Below, piece after piece: positions 23,890 through 31,775 of a stretch of 64,000 bases of DNA. Source of the DNA: Siphonodentalium dalli (taxonomy: Eukaryota; Mollusca; Scaphopoda; Gadilida; Siphonodentaliidae); assembly GCA_032622095.1 (NCBI GenBank), contig CP136065.1:68351675-68415674 (forward strand), given 5' to 3'. The notes under the pieces are model-generated. The model saw nothing but the letters and a program-made list of their open reading frames with translations, searched no databases and was not told where the DNA came from. Position 1 is the stretch's first letter; every line of letters starts with the position of its first letter. The position numbers and the translations under genes were made by a program.

Positions 23890-24748
23890 ATGCATGTCTT
23901 TTATGTTCTGAAAGTATATAATTATGAGCGATTTTCCTGCAAGTGAACGCTTGTGCAATTCCATAAATAGTTCCGGACTTGAGTACCAATTGTCATGGTC
24001 AGTTGATACCCTTTATCAAGAATTCCATTCATCATACTCATAACCAACCAAGTAGTTTTCCCAAGTTCTTCTTCACCACTTTGGTGTGTATGCTGGACAG
24101 CTTTTCCACAGTACACCTGGTATTTCCACGTATAGCCACTTGTATCACATATCTTGTCACCTTTAATCACATATTTGTTGGGCTTATTGGTATTGTACGT
24201 TTTCAACGCTGCTCGACCGAACCATAATGCCATCGCTTCATCTATGGCCACATGTTGCTCAGGTGTATACACACCAGTATAACGCTTTGTTTGGCTTTTG
24301 ATTTCATCAGCATTTTCAAGCCCCAGACATATTTTCATCTCAGCCGGCGATGTAGACTTCCACCCGTGAACGATAGAACGTTCGGGAAATTGTCAGATTA
24401 TCTGCCAGTCCATGAACAAACTTGTATACATCAAGTTGATTGTTGGTGTCAACGAGAGTTCTATGATTTCTACATTTTACAGTTCTACATTTAAGTGGGA
24501 AATAACAGGCTGCAGGCTCCGCGTTCCGGTCATACTTCGTTGTCTTCACATTGCATTTGAGATTTCGAACAGACAGGTTCACTTGAAACCCGTCTCTTTT
24601 GCTCCTGTGGATCCACCGTAGCTGATTGGGAAGAGGGCGTACGCGTGACACTTTTGTTTGTGTTGGTCACCCTAACGTGAATAACGCTGTATCGTCCTGA
24701 TCCTCACTATCGTCCCCATCCTCACTATCGTTCAGTTCCAGCCTACTC
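23890..24748 (-). pseudogene. piggyBac transposase relic, main part
   Basis: Reading down from 24748: an acidic stretch (LELNDSEDGDDSEDQDDTAL) typical of piggyBac N-termini, a basic/disordered stretch, then the DDE core: YTPEQHVAIDEAM with the first catalytic Asp, FGRAALKTYNTNKPNKY, TSGYTWKYQVYCGK, ILDKGYQLTM, and after a frameshift YSSPELFMELHKRSLAGKSL. These line up with the order seen in piggyBac enzymes, which cut and paste DNA at TTAA sites. At least two frame changes and loss of the second half of the core make it inactive. The first N-terminal piece lies 6 kb away at 30870-30996, separated by the LINE insertion. Confidence 0.8.
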
Positions 24749-24754
24749 TGAATC
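24749..24754 (+). repeat. Left target duplication of the LINE insertion
   Basis: TGAATC here is repeated at 30864-30869 immediately after the LINE tail; piggyBac sequence continues on both outer sides. The right copy merges with the TTGAA tail units, so the exact length is uncertain. Confidence 0.6.
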
Positions 24755-24918
24755 TAGTATCGACAGATTTAAGAAGTCGGTCAAGTGTAGGATGGAAGAC
24801 CAATTCATTCAAGAATGGGGGGGGGGGTACAATATGTAATTCAAATAAGTATGCATTTTACAGAATTGTAAAACACGACTTCACCAAAGAACAATTCCTC
24901 TCTTTCGTGAAAAACGAC
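24755..24918 (+). pseudogene. LINE ORF2 C-terminal fragment, left of the palindrome
   Basis: The frame reads ESSIDRFKKSVKCRMEDQFI then QEW, a G11 tract that shifts the frame, then NSNKYAFYRIVKHDFTKEQF and LSFVKND up to the palindrome. This is the segment that precedes the C-terminal H-x-LPIE region in LINE ORF2 proteins. It continues at 30364, beyond the palindrome. The copy is heavily 5'-truncated. Confidence 0.85.
24913..24918 (+). repeat. 6-bp target site duplication, left
   Basis: AACGAC abuts TGATGATAACG and is repeated at 30364-30369 right after CGTTATCATCA. Collapsing the two copies keeps the LINE frame open across the junction, which independently supports the boundary. Confidence 0.9.
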
Positions 24919-25269
24919 TGATGATAACGCCCCCAGTTGGTTGTATTTCAGGAACGATAACTCTATCCGACTACATTCTCTGCAGTACTCCCGTTGGAGT
25001 TTGACCTATATTCTCCGCCCACGCGTCGGTCTATTTGTACCGGTTGGACATGTCCGGACATGACCCGCTGGTTATATCCAGACTTCTCCATATGAATGGT
25101 ATATTATCTACATGTATATCACGTGATGATCTCGGTGGGGTAGCTTCAGTCTTTAATGTTAAAGGGACACTAGGCTCTCACTGGGGATGATTATTAAAGT
25201 GACACTCACTATGGATGAATGTTAAAGTAACGCATGGCGCACACTGTGGGATAATGTTAAAGTGACACT

Positions 25270-25466
25270 CGCATTGAAAAGTTCAAAAAGTTCAAAATAT
25301 TTCAAAAACTTCAAAAATTTAAAAAATTAAAAAAATTTCAAAAACTTACAAAATTTCCAAAATTTCGAAAAACTTAAAAAACTTAAAACAATTTCAAAAA
25401 CTTCAAAAACTTCACAAATTTCACAAATTTCACAAATTTCACAAATTTCAAAAAACTTCAAAAATT
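25270..25466. repeat. A/T-rich (TTCAAAAAC)n-type low-complexity tract, left arm
   Basis: Units such as TTTCAAAAAC and TTCACAAAT repeat over about 200 bp. The right-arm counterpart (29908-30005) is only about half as long, so the tract has expanded or contracted since the arms were formed. Confidence 0.85.
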
Positions 25467-25482
25467 AAACAAAATTCAGGAT

Positions 25483-26735
25483 TTAGTCATAAATGTGACC
25501 CGCTATATCAAATCCAGTCGGAAGTCGGGATTTTTTGTATCCTGTGCCAATGCATTCTCTTATATATGCGAGTCGAATGCCTATGTTTTTATGGTTTTCT
25601 TTATTAATTTCATTGATCTCACCAGGTGTCCTTATGTCCTTAGTATAGCCATTATGTTGACCCTGGGGCACAATATAATTATATATCATGCACTCCCGTT
25701 GACCAGGGAGATCTCTGTCATCATATTTCATCTCATTCCGTTGATCCGGGCTATTGTTGTCATCACATTTCACCACATTCTGTTCATCTGGGTGCTCGCT
25801 GTCCTTATGGAGATTATATTTCATGCCATTCCATTCACCCATATGTTGGTTCGTGTCCTCTTTTAGCACATTCTGTCGCAGCCGTAATGTGTCCGGGGTT
25901 GCGGCTTTTAAATCCACCAGTAGGTAACCGTACGGTTCACTCGTCGCTTCCGAAAACTCTCGCATCATACGTTGAGGGCATTCAGGATACATCTGTCTTG
26001 ATAATGTTGAAATTAAGCCCTTGTCAATTGGATTATTGAACAATACCAAATATTGACAATTTCGTCGTTGCGTCGGATCCTTGTTGTAGTAGAAATTCTG
26101 GTTCAAACTTATCAAAGATAAGTTCAAATGGTGACTTCCTTCGGAATGTAAATCATTAACTCTCTGGTCTTTTGATGAAGTTTGCATCAAGTCATCGAGT
26201 ACAACTAGATTTTTATACTGGGGTTGATAAGAGAATCCAAGTTTGCTGGTATTCCCCGTATAAAGTTGACCTGAGGGGTGACGGTATACTTTATGTCATC
26301 ATATAGGGGCTGCCAATATTTATAAAACCATATTATTCTGTCAGGTGCGGGTGATATTTTTGAGGCAGACTTTTGTAGCAAGGTTTTCACGAAGTACGTC
26401 TTCCCACTAGATGTCGGTCCACTTACACATGCCGTGAATGGATGCTTGAAAATAAAATCTTCTTGGACATTGGCCATTGAATCATCAAAGCAGGATGTTA
26501 TGTCGCTTTGTTGCTGTTTCCCCTGCTGGTGTTGTAGTATCTGGTGTTGCTGTAGTGGCGGTTGTTGTGGCTGATGCTGCTGCTGCCTGTTGCTGCTGCT
26601 GCTGTTTGTTGCTGCTGCTTGGTGGTGCTGCTGTGGGTGTCGGTTAACAAACTCAGTGTGCTTAGATTGTACATGTCTTATCAAATCATGGTTCCGCACA
26701 TACTCACTAGAGCAAATTGAACACTGGTGCTTCAT
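25483..26735 (-). pseudogene. Left-arm copy of the two-finger packaging ATPase, broken
   Basis: Starting at 26735 it encodes the same N-terminal C2H2 finger, Gln/His-rich linker and Walker A segment as the intact right-arm gene. Near 26219-26223 a run of five C (gene strand) is reduced to four, shifting the frame after the ILE-ASN-PRO before the Walker B strand. The following frame (26190-25483) resumes with Walker B and the rest of the ATPase. Near 25579 the copy lacks 341 bp present in the right arm (29458-29798), removing the second zinc finger, the natural stop and a GCC-rich block; TCGA occurs at both breakpoints, fitting microhomology-mediated deletion. The remaining frame runs into arm sequence. 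Not functional as a full-length protein. Confidence 0.9.
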
Positions 26736-26891
26736 TTATACTTGACTAAAATATCTCGGGGGTATATGGCTTTCCTTTATACAAATGTTCCTTATAACCT
26801 CAAATCTGTCCTGTATTAACGGCGGCGGCGTTTGCCGACGGCGTTTTTTCCACCGGCCTTTCAATAGCCTTCGAAAATTTAGGTAAATTAC

Positions 26892-27113
26892 TCATTTTAG
26901 TTCAGTGAATATGTCGTTTGGAGTTTTCTTTTTAACTTTTCCAATGTTTGTCTTCTTCGCTCTTCCTCCTTTTATCTCTTTAACTTTTATCTTCTTAGAT
27001 CCGGGTTTCCTTATAAGTTTTTCAGGTTTCACTTCAGTCTTGGGTAGGTACTTCGAGTCATCGTAGGGTACATATTTATTAAGATCAAAGTCATAATAGA
27101 GCGGAGTCCCCAT
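26892..27113 (-). CDS. Lys-rich 73-residue protein, left-arm copy
   Basis: ATG at 27113, same length as the right-arm gene with one change seen (Leu instead of His at residue 5). A TATA box (TTTATATA on the plus strand, 27153-27160) lies about 40 bp upstream. See 27919-28140 for the description. The stop overlaps the ATG of a tiny ORF; in this arm a run of six A instead of seven changes that tiny ORF's C-terminus. Confidence 0.65.
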   Translation of the reverse strand: MGTPLYYDFDLNKYVPYDDSKYLPKTEVKPEKLIRKPGSKKIKVKEIKGGRAKKTNIGKVKKKTPNDIFTELK

Positions 27114-27297
27114 TCCGGCTAAAGTTTTCAAGTGTACTCTGAAGTAGTAATTTTTATATACGCCAAAATACCATCCAAGACGTATACCCTTATAAACTGC
27201 GGGTCAGTCCTAGTAATGCGCAAGTCAAAGCCGCCGGCGGCGGCGGCGGCGGCGTTTGCGGCGGCGGCGTCTGTTGTTGTTGCAGTTGTTGTTGTTC

Positions 27298-27708
27298 ACA
27301 TGTTCGAACTTCCTGCATTATATACAAGGACGACAGGGACGTGGCGACAGGGGGCTGGGATGTCTGCCCCCACCCTCAACTTTGATAGCAATAAGTTGAA
27401 AATGTCATGCCCGACACATTAGTTGGAATTTTACACCACATGTAGGTTGAACTTGTTTCATTGTCTGATTTTCCAACATGTTATTAGTGTGAAATTTGTA
27501 GTTTTTAGACCAATAATAGTCTGAAATGATGTCCATCCGTCTGTTGGAAATTTAGATTAGACATTTCAAACTGTTCGAACGTTTGAGGTACCAACTTTCC
27601 AACCAAAGGGAGGAGGTGCAAATATGGTATTTGGTATCGGAGTTTGGTCTGGTTGAAGGAGGGGGTGGTGCAATTGGAAATCACTCATAATTGCATTGAC
27701 ATTTGTAT
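27298..27708. other. Unique spacer at the centre of the palindrome
   Basis: These 411 bp are present once. They hold ATTAGTTGGAATTTTACACC and CCAACTTTCCAACC motifs of the TTTCCAACTG repeat family seen at 9.2 and 36.0 kb. Both gene sets diverge from it, so it could hold shared upstream regulatory DNA. No ORF with recognisable content. Confidence 0.7.
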
Positions 27709-27734
27709 CAACAACAACAACTACAACAACAGAC

Positions 27735-27805
27735 GCCGCCGCCGCAAACGTCGCAAACGCCGCCGCCGCCTCATACGCCGCCGCCGCCGCCGCCGCCGGC
27801 GGCTT
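27735..27805. repeat. GCC-trinucleotide tract
   Basis: GCCGCC runs interrupted by GCAAAC and TCATAC; mirrored at 27228-27270 in the left arm with different unit numbers. Sharply GC-rich against the AT-rich surroundings. Confidence 0.85.
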
Positions 27806-27872
27806 TGACGTGCGCGTTACTAGGACTGACCCGCAGTTTATAAGGGTATACGTCTTGGATGGTATTTTGGCG

Positions 27873-27880
27873 TATATAAA
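27873..27880 (+). promoter_or_regulatory. TATA box of the 73-residue gene, right arm
   Basis: TATATAAA about 40 bp before ATG 27919; conserved in the left arm at 27153-27160. Confidence 0.6.
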
Positions 27881-27918
27881 AATTACTACTTCAGAGTACA
27901 CTTTGAACTTTAGCCGGA

Positions 27919-28140
27919 ATGGGGACTCCGCACTATTATGACTTTGATCTTAATAAATATGTACCCTACGATGACTCGAAGTACCTACCCAAGACTGAAG
28001 TGAAACCTGAAAAACTTATAAGGAAACCCGGATCTAAGAAGATAAAAGTTAAAGAGATAAAAGGAGGAAGAGCGAAGAAGACAAACATTGGAAAAGTTAA
28101 AAAGAAAACTCCAAACGACATATTCACTGAACTAAAATGA
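27919..28140 (+). CDS. Lys-rich 73-residue protein of the palindromic element
   Basis: Starts MGTPHYYDFDLNKYVPYDDS, an aromatic/acidic N-terminus, then turns strongly basic (RKPGSKKIKVKEIKGGRAKK, then GKVKKKTPNDIF). No domain is recognised. The size and the charge split resemble small DNA-binding or virion core-type proteins, which is inference only. It has its own TATA box about 40 bp upstream and ends in ATGA, where its TGA overlaps the ATG of the next frame. The ATPase gene follows 158 bp downstream. Near-identical sequence in both arms suggests recent duplication; it does not itself prove selection. Confidence 0.7.
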   Translation: MGTPHYYDFDLNKYVPYDDSKYLPKTEVKPEKLIRKPGSKKIKVKEIKGGRAKKTNIGKVKKKTPNDIFTELK

Positions 28141-28217
28141 GTAATTTACCTAAATTTTCGAAGGCTATTGAAAGGCCGGTGGAAAAAAACGCCGTCGGCA
28201 AACGCCGCCGCCGTTAA
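28137..28217 (+). CDS. Tiny basic ORF overlapping by ATGA
   Basis: A 26-residue frame, MSNLPKFSKAIERPVEKNAV then GKRRRR, begins within the stop of the upstream gene. The 4-nt stop/start overlap is a compact, virus-like arrangement. In the left arm, one A fewer in the A-run changes the C-terminus, so either version could be ancestral. A short basic peptide may be a core-type peptide or simply chance. Confidence 0.35.
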   Translation: MSNLPKFSKAIERPVEKNAVGKRRRR

Positions 28218-28251
28218 TACAGGACAGATTTGAGGTTATAAGGAACATTTG

Positions 28252-28257
28252 TATAAA
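28252..28257 (+). promoter_or_regulatory. TATA box of the ATPase gene, right arm
   Basis: TATAAA in GTATAAAGG, about 45 bp before ATG 28298; mirrored in the left arm near 26775-26780. Confidence 0.6.
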
Positions 28258-28297
28258 GGAAAGCCATATACCCCCGAGATATTTTAGTCAAGTATAA

Positions 28298-29671
28298 ATG
28301 AAGCACCAGTGTTCAATTTGCTCTAGTGAGTATGTGCGGAACCATGATTTGATAAGACATGTACAATCTAAGCACACTGAGTTTGTTAACCGACACCCAC
28401 AGCAGCACCACCAAGCAGCAGCAACAAACAGCAGCAGCAGCAACAGGCAGCAGCATCATCAGCCACAACAACCGCCATTACAGCACCACCAGATACTACA
28501 ATACCAGCAGGGGAAACAGCAACAAAGCGACATAACATCCTGCTTTGATGATTCAATGGCCAATGTCCAAGAAGATTTTATTTTCAAGCATCCATTCACA
28601 GCATGTGTAAGTGGACCGACATCTAGTGGGAAGACGTACTTCGTGAAAACCTTGCTACAAAAGTCTGCCTCAAAAATATCACCCGCACCTGACAGAATAA
28701 TATGGTTTTATAAATATTGGCAGCCCCTATATGATGACATAAAGTATACCGTCACCCCTCAGGTCAACTTTATACGGGGAATACCAGCAAACTTGGATTC
28801 TCTTATCAACCCCCAGTATAAAAATCTAGTTGTACTCGATGACTTGATGCAAACTTCATCAAAAGACCAGAGAGTTAATGATTTACATTCCGAAGGAAGT
28901 CACCATTTGAACTTATCTTTGATAAGTTTGAACCAGAATTTCTACTACAACAAGGATCCGACGCAACGACGAAATTGTCAATATTTGGTATTGTTCAATA
29001 ATCCAATTGACAAGGGCTTAATTTCGACATTATCAAGACAGATGTATCCTGAATGCCCTCAACGTATGATGCGAGAGTTTTCGGAAGCGACGAGTGAACC
29101 GTACGGTTACCTACTGGTGGATTTAAAAGCCGCAACCCCGGACACATTACGGCTGCGACAGAATGTGCTAAAAGAGGACACGAACCAACATATGGGTGAA
29201 TGGAATGGCATGAAATATAATCTCCATAAGGACAGCGAGCACCCAGATGAACAGAATGTGGTGAAATGTGATGACAACAATAGCCCGGATCAACGGAATG
29301 AGATGAAATATGATGACAGAGATCTCCCTGGTCAACGGGAGTGCATGACATATAATTATATTGTGCCCCAGGGTCAACATAATGGCTATACTAAGGACAT
29401 AAGGACACCTGGTGAGATCAATGAAATTAATAAAGAAAACCATAAAAACATAGGCATTCGAGAAGACATGTCGTACCCTTGCAATGACTGTGGGCTTTTG
29501 TTCGAAGATCAGCATGATGTCCAGAGACACGTAAAAAACTGGTGTCAAGAAAATAAGTTAAAACGAAAATTAACTGAGGACACGGATGATAGTCAGAATA
29601 AGAAAATTAAATCGAATGAAGATGAATACCCCCATAGCTTTCCGATGAATGGAAACAAGCCATATTTTTGA
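28298..29671 (+). CDS. A32-like packaging ATPase with two zinc fingers, intact copy
   Basis: 457 residues from ATG 28298. Residues 5-26 form a C2H2 finger (C5-x2-C8-x12-H21-x4-H26). Residues 33-76 are a Gln/His-rich linker. Walker A is GPTSSGKT at 106-113, Walker B LVVLDDLM at 177-184, then a SEGSHHLNLSLISLNQNFYY block (198-217) and RRNCQYLVLF (224-233). This order (GxxxxGK[ST], hhhDD, a Gln at the end of the next strand, then an R-x-N strand) matches A32-like packaging ATPases of the FtsK/HerA superfamily, which pump DNA into capsids. Residues about 310-385 contain degenerate 15-16-residue repeats (PDQRNEMKYDDRD type). A second finger is C395-x2-C398-x12-H411-x4-C416, followed by a basic KLKRKL region. 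The final residues (SFPMNGNKPYF) and stop match nearby hairpin MITEs. Packaging function is inferred; zinc fingers on both sides are unusual for the family. The gene is intact, but expression is unknown. Confidence 0.85.
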   Translation: MKHQCSICSSEYVRNHDLIRHVQSKHTEFVNRHPQQHHQAAATNSSSSNRQQHHQPQQPPLQHHQILQYQQGKQQQSDITSCFDDSMANVQEDFIFKHPFTACVSGPTSSGKTYFVKTLLQKSASKISPAPDRIIWFYKYWQPLYDDIKYTVTPQVNFIRGIPANLDSLINPQYKNLVVLDDLMQTSSKDQRVNDLHSEGSHHLNLSLISLNQNFYYNKDPTQRRNCQYLVLFNNPIDKGLISTLSRQMYPECPQRMMREFSEATSEPYGYLLVDLKAATPDTLRLRQNVLKEDTNQHMGEWNGMKYNLHKDSEHPDEQNVVKCDDNNSPDQRNEMKYDDRDLPGQRECMTYNYIVPQGQHNGYTKDIRTPGEINEINKENHKNIGIREDMSYPCNDCGLLFEDQHDVQRHVKNWCQENKLKRKLTEDTDDSQNKKIKSNEDEYPHSFPMNGNKPYF

Positions 29672-29798
29672 CTAAATCCTGAACCGCCGGCGGCAGCGCC
29701 GCCGCCAATTTCTTTGAATGCCATAGGATTATGTAGTTGCCGCCGCCGGCCGTGCCATGCGCATTACGGCCGCCGCCGCCGCCGCCGGCGGCGGCTGG
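29458..29798 (+). other. 341 bp present only in the right arm
   Basis: The segment between TCGA at 29458-29461 and TCGA at 29799-29802 is missing from the left arm. It encodes the second zinc finger and C-terminal tail of the ATPase and includes the GCC/GGC palindromic tract at about 29687-29795. Confidence 0.85.
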
Positions 29799-29907
29799 TC
29801 GACTCGCATATATAAGAGAATGCATTGGCACAGGATACAAAAAATCCCGACTTCCGACTGGATTTGATATAGCGGGTCACATTTATGACTAAATCCTGAA
29901 TTTTGTT

Positions 29908-30005
29908 TAATTTTTGAAGTTTTTTGAAATTTGTGAAATTTGTGAAATTTGTGAAATTTGTGAAGTTTTTGAAGTTTTTGAAGTTTTTGAACTTTTTGAA
30001 GTTTT
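29908..30005. repeat. TTTGAAATTTGTG-type low-complexity tract, right arm
   Basis: Shorter counterpart of 25270-25466, with TGAAATTTG and TGAAGTTTT units. Confidence 0.85.
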
Positions 30006-30363
30006 CAATGCGAGTGTCACTTTAACATTATCCCACAGTGTGCGCCATGCGTTACTTTAACATTCATCCATAGTGAGTGTCACTTTAATAATCATCCCCA
30101 GTGAGAGCCTAGTGTCCCTTTAACATTAAAGACTGAAGCTACCCCACCGAGATCATCACGTGATATACATGTAGATAATATACCATTCATATGGAGAAGT
30201 CTGGATATAACCAGCGGGTCATGTCCGGACATGTCCAACCGGTACAAATAGACCGACGCGTGGGCGGAAAATATAGGTCAAACTCCAACGGGAGTACTGC
30301 AGAGAATGTAGTCGGATAGAGTTATCGTTCCTGAAATACAACCAACTGGGGGCGTTATCATCA

Positions 30364-30869
30364 AACGACACCGCCCAAATACTTCTGAAATATCATACCC
30401 GCAACCACCACTTACCAATCGAATCTGGTTCATGGATTAACTCAGATTATTCCGATAGACTATGTACTATATGTGGTACAAATATAGGGGACGAATTCCA
30501 CGTAATATTGAAACGCCCGTGTTTAAAAGACATGCGAGTCAAATACATACACAAATATTATTATTGTCGACCAAATACCAGCAAATTAAGCGAATTTTTA
30601 ACTGTAAACGACTTAAAACCTTGAAAACCCTATATCTTTTCATTAGACGGGTCCTGATTTTATTCAAAAACTCCCGAGGCATACTATATACGTAATACAT
30701 TAAAATCCGACATTTGCGCAACCATGGGCTGTATTCTTATAATATGTGTAATTTTCGCCGAGCTCCACTTTTGTAATTTGCACAGAAATTATATGCACTG
30801 TATTCCACCGAGCTCTATTGTGTCATATTTGACGATTTGAGTGAATAAATAATTGAATTGAATTGAATC
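30364..30869 (+). pseudogene. LINE ORF2 C-terminus, 3' UTR and tail, right of the palindrome
   Basis: The frame resumes at NDTAQILLKYHTRNHHLPIE, then RLCTICGTNIGDEFHVILKR with the C-terminal Cys/His element (C-x2-C...H) of LINE ORF2, and stops at 30693-30695. A 3' UTR of about 160 bp leads to a TTGAA/AATTG tandem tail at 30851-30868, a known form of LINE 3' end. AACGAC (30364-30369) is the right target duplication of the palindrome. The two halves (with 24755-24918) form one continuous LINE fragment apart from a G-tract frameshift upstream. Confidence 0.9.
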
Positions 30870-30996
30870 GGAGATAAAATCTATATCACTGTCCGAATCG
30901 GTGGTAATACGACTGATTTCTTCGTCCACATTAAAACGCGATATACGCGTCTGGGCGCCGAGCGCGGATATATAAGCGAATAACACCCACTTACAG
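30870..30996 (-). pseudogene. piggyBac transposase relic, N-terminal piece
   Basis: The minus frame reads SRFNVDEEISRITTDSDSDI then DFISDS, the acidic start typical of piggyBac transposases (RxxVDE.., then Asp/Ser runs). It is interrupted by the LINE tail; the acidic stretch continues at 24748 on the minus strand after one TGAATC. Upstream it is cut by the hairpin MITE at 30997. Confidence 0.6.
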
Positions 30997-31203
30997 TAAT
31001 GCCCTAAGTAATCGACTCCGTAACCACAGCAGAATTATGGGTAACTTTTCAGGATTTAGTCGGAAATATGGCTTGTTGCCATTCATAGGAAAGCTCTCGC
31101 CGAGAGTTTTCCAATGAATGGCAACAAGCCATATTTTCGACTAAATCCTGAAAAGTTACCTATAATTCTGCTGTGGTTATGAAGTCGATTACTTAGGGCA
31201 TTA
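30997..31203. mobile_element. Full-length hairpin MITE 1
   Basis: Nearly perfect palindrome of 207 bp with ends TAATGCCCTAAGTAATCGAC. The centre is GCTCTCGCCGAGAG. The inner arms contain GAATGGCAACAAGCCATATT and CGACTAAATCCTGAA, which match the last codons and stop region of the ATPase gene (29645-29680). The outer TA or AGT could be the target duplication. Confidence 0.9.
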
Positions 31204-31580
31204 GTGTACTTACTAATTGCCGGGATGCTGACGTGATCTTCCTTTGTCCTGTCTCGGGTGCTCATTCATTTTGTGTATCTATTAGTCCTCTCGTCGTACT
31301 TTCTGTTTCGTTGTCGGCATATATAGCACTAGCTGTTTTTGCGGCTGACGAACTTTAGCCACTGCATATTTGAGAAATTGTCAGCAGCAATAAGATCGTT
31401 CTCGCTCAGGTAAAGTACATTATTATGTCGTTTTAACCCTTTGTGTACTGCATTAATTCTCACATTCAGTTACGGACATTCGCAAGACAGTTCTTACGCA
31501 TTCTACATACAAACAGTGTGCATGCTTTCTTTAAAAACAACGGTAGACAATACAGAGCGTTCTCAATTGTGATAGTACGG
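31204..31580. other. Unassigned stretch between two MITEs
   Basis: Contains a short minus ORF (MNEHPRQDKGRSRQHPGN, ATG near 31267) that could be the displaced start of the piggyBac gene, and a TATA-like CATATATAGCAC. Otherwise nothing recognised. Confidence 0.3.
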
Positions 31581-31761
31581 TAATGCCCTTAGTAATCGAC
31601 CCCTTAACCACAGCATAATTATGGTTAACTTTTCAGAATTTAGACGGAAATTCATCCCCGAGAGCTTTGAGATGAATGGCAACAAGCCATATCTCCGACT
31701 AGATCCTGAAACGTTAATCATAATTCTGATGTCGTTAAGGGGTCGATTACTTAGGGCATTA
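31581..31761. mobile_element. Full-length hairpin MITE 2
   Basis: Second palindrome of the same family, 181 bp, ends TAATGCCCTTAGTAATCGAC. It shares ATGAATGGCAACAAGCCATA with MITE 1 and the ATPase 3' end. It lies 15 bp from the LINE 5' copy at 31776. Confidence 0.9.
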
Positions 31762-31775
31762 CTATGTGCGCTCTT

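Larger units (their letters stand above)
24919..30363. mobile_element. Giant palindromic element with viral-type packaging ATPase
   Basis: The 5445-bp element begins TGATGATAACGCCCCC and ends GGGGGCGTTATCATCA. The left arm (24919-27297) is the near-identical inverted copy of the right arm (27709-30363); the spacer is about 411 bp. In a stretch of about 300 nt of ATPase coding sequence that I compared, only about four substitutions were seen, so the arms are young or homogenised. Each arm encodes outward from the centre: small Lys-rich protein, tiny ORF, two-finger ATPase. A 6-bp AACGAC duplication flanks it. Six-bp duplications and long inverted ends with an A32-like ATPase are characteristic of Polinton/Maverick-adintovirus elements (established), but polymerase B, integrase, protease and capsid genes are absent and the termini are not the AG-type that I associate with Polintons. 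I infer a non-autonomous or palindromically rearranged derivative of such an element. Confidence 0.9.

Noticed and set aside
27132-27941. Ala- and Val-rich ORFs across the spacer and GCC tracts
   Set aside because: They are translations of GCC/GTT trinucleotide runs opposite the real genes.
25495-29548. ORFs of 118-126 codons antisense to the ATPase gene
   Set aside because: Shadows of the repeat-bearing C-terminal part of the ATPase; no start context or domain.
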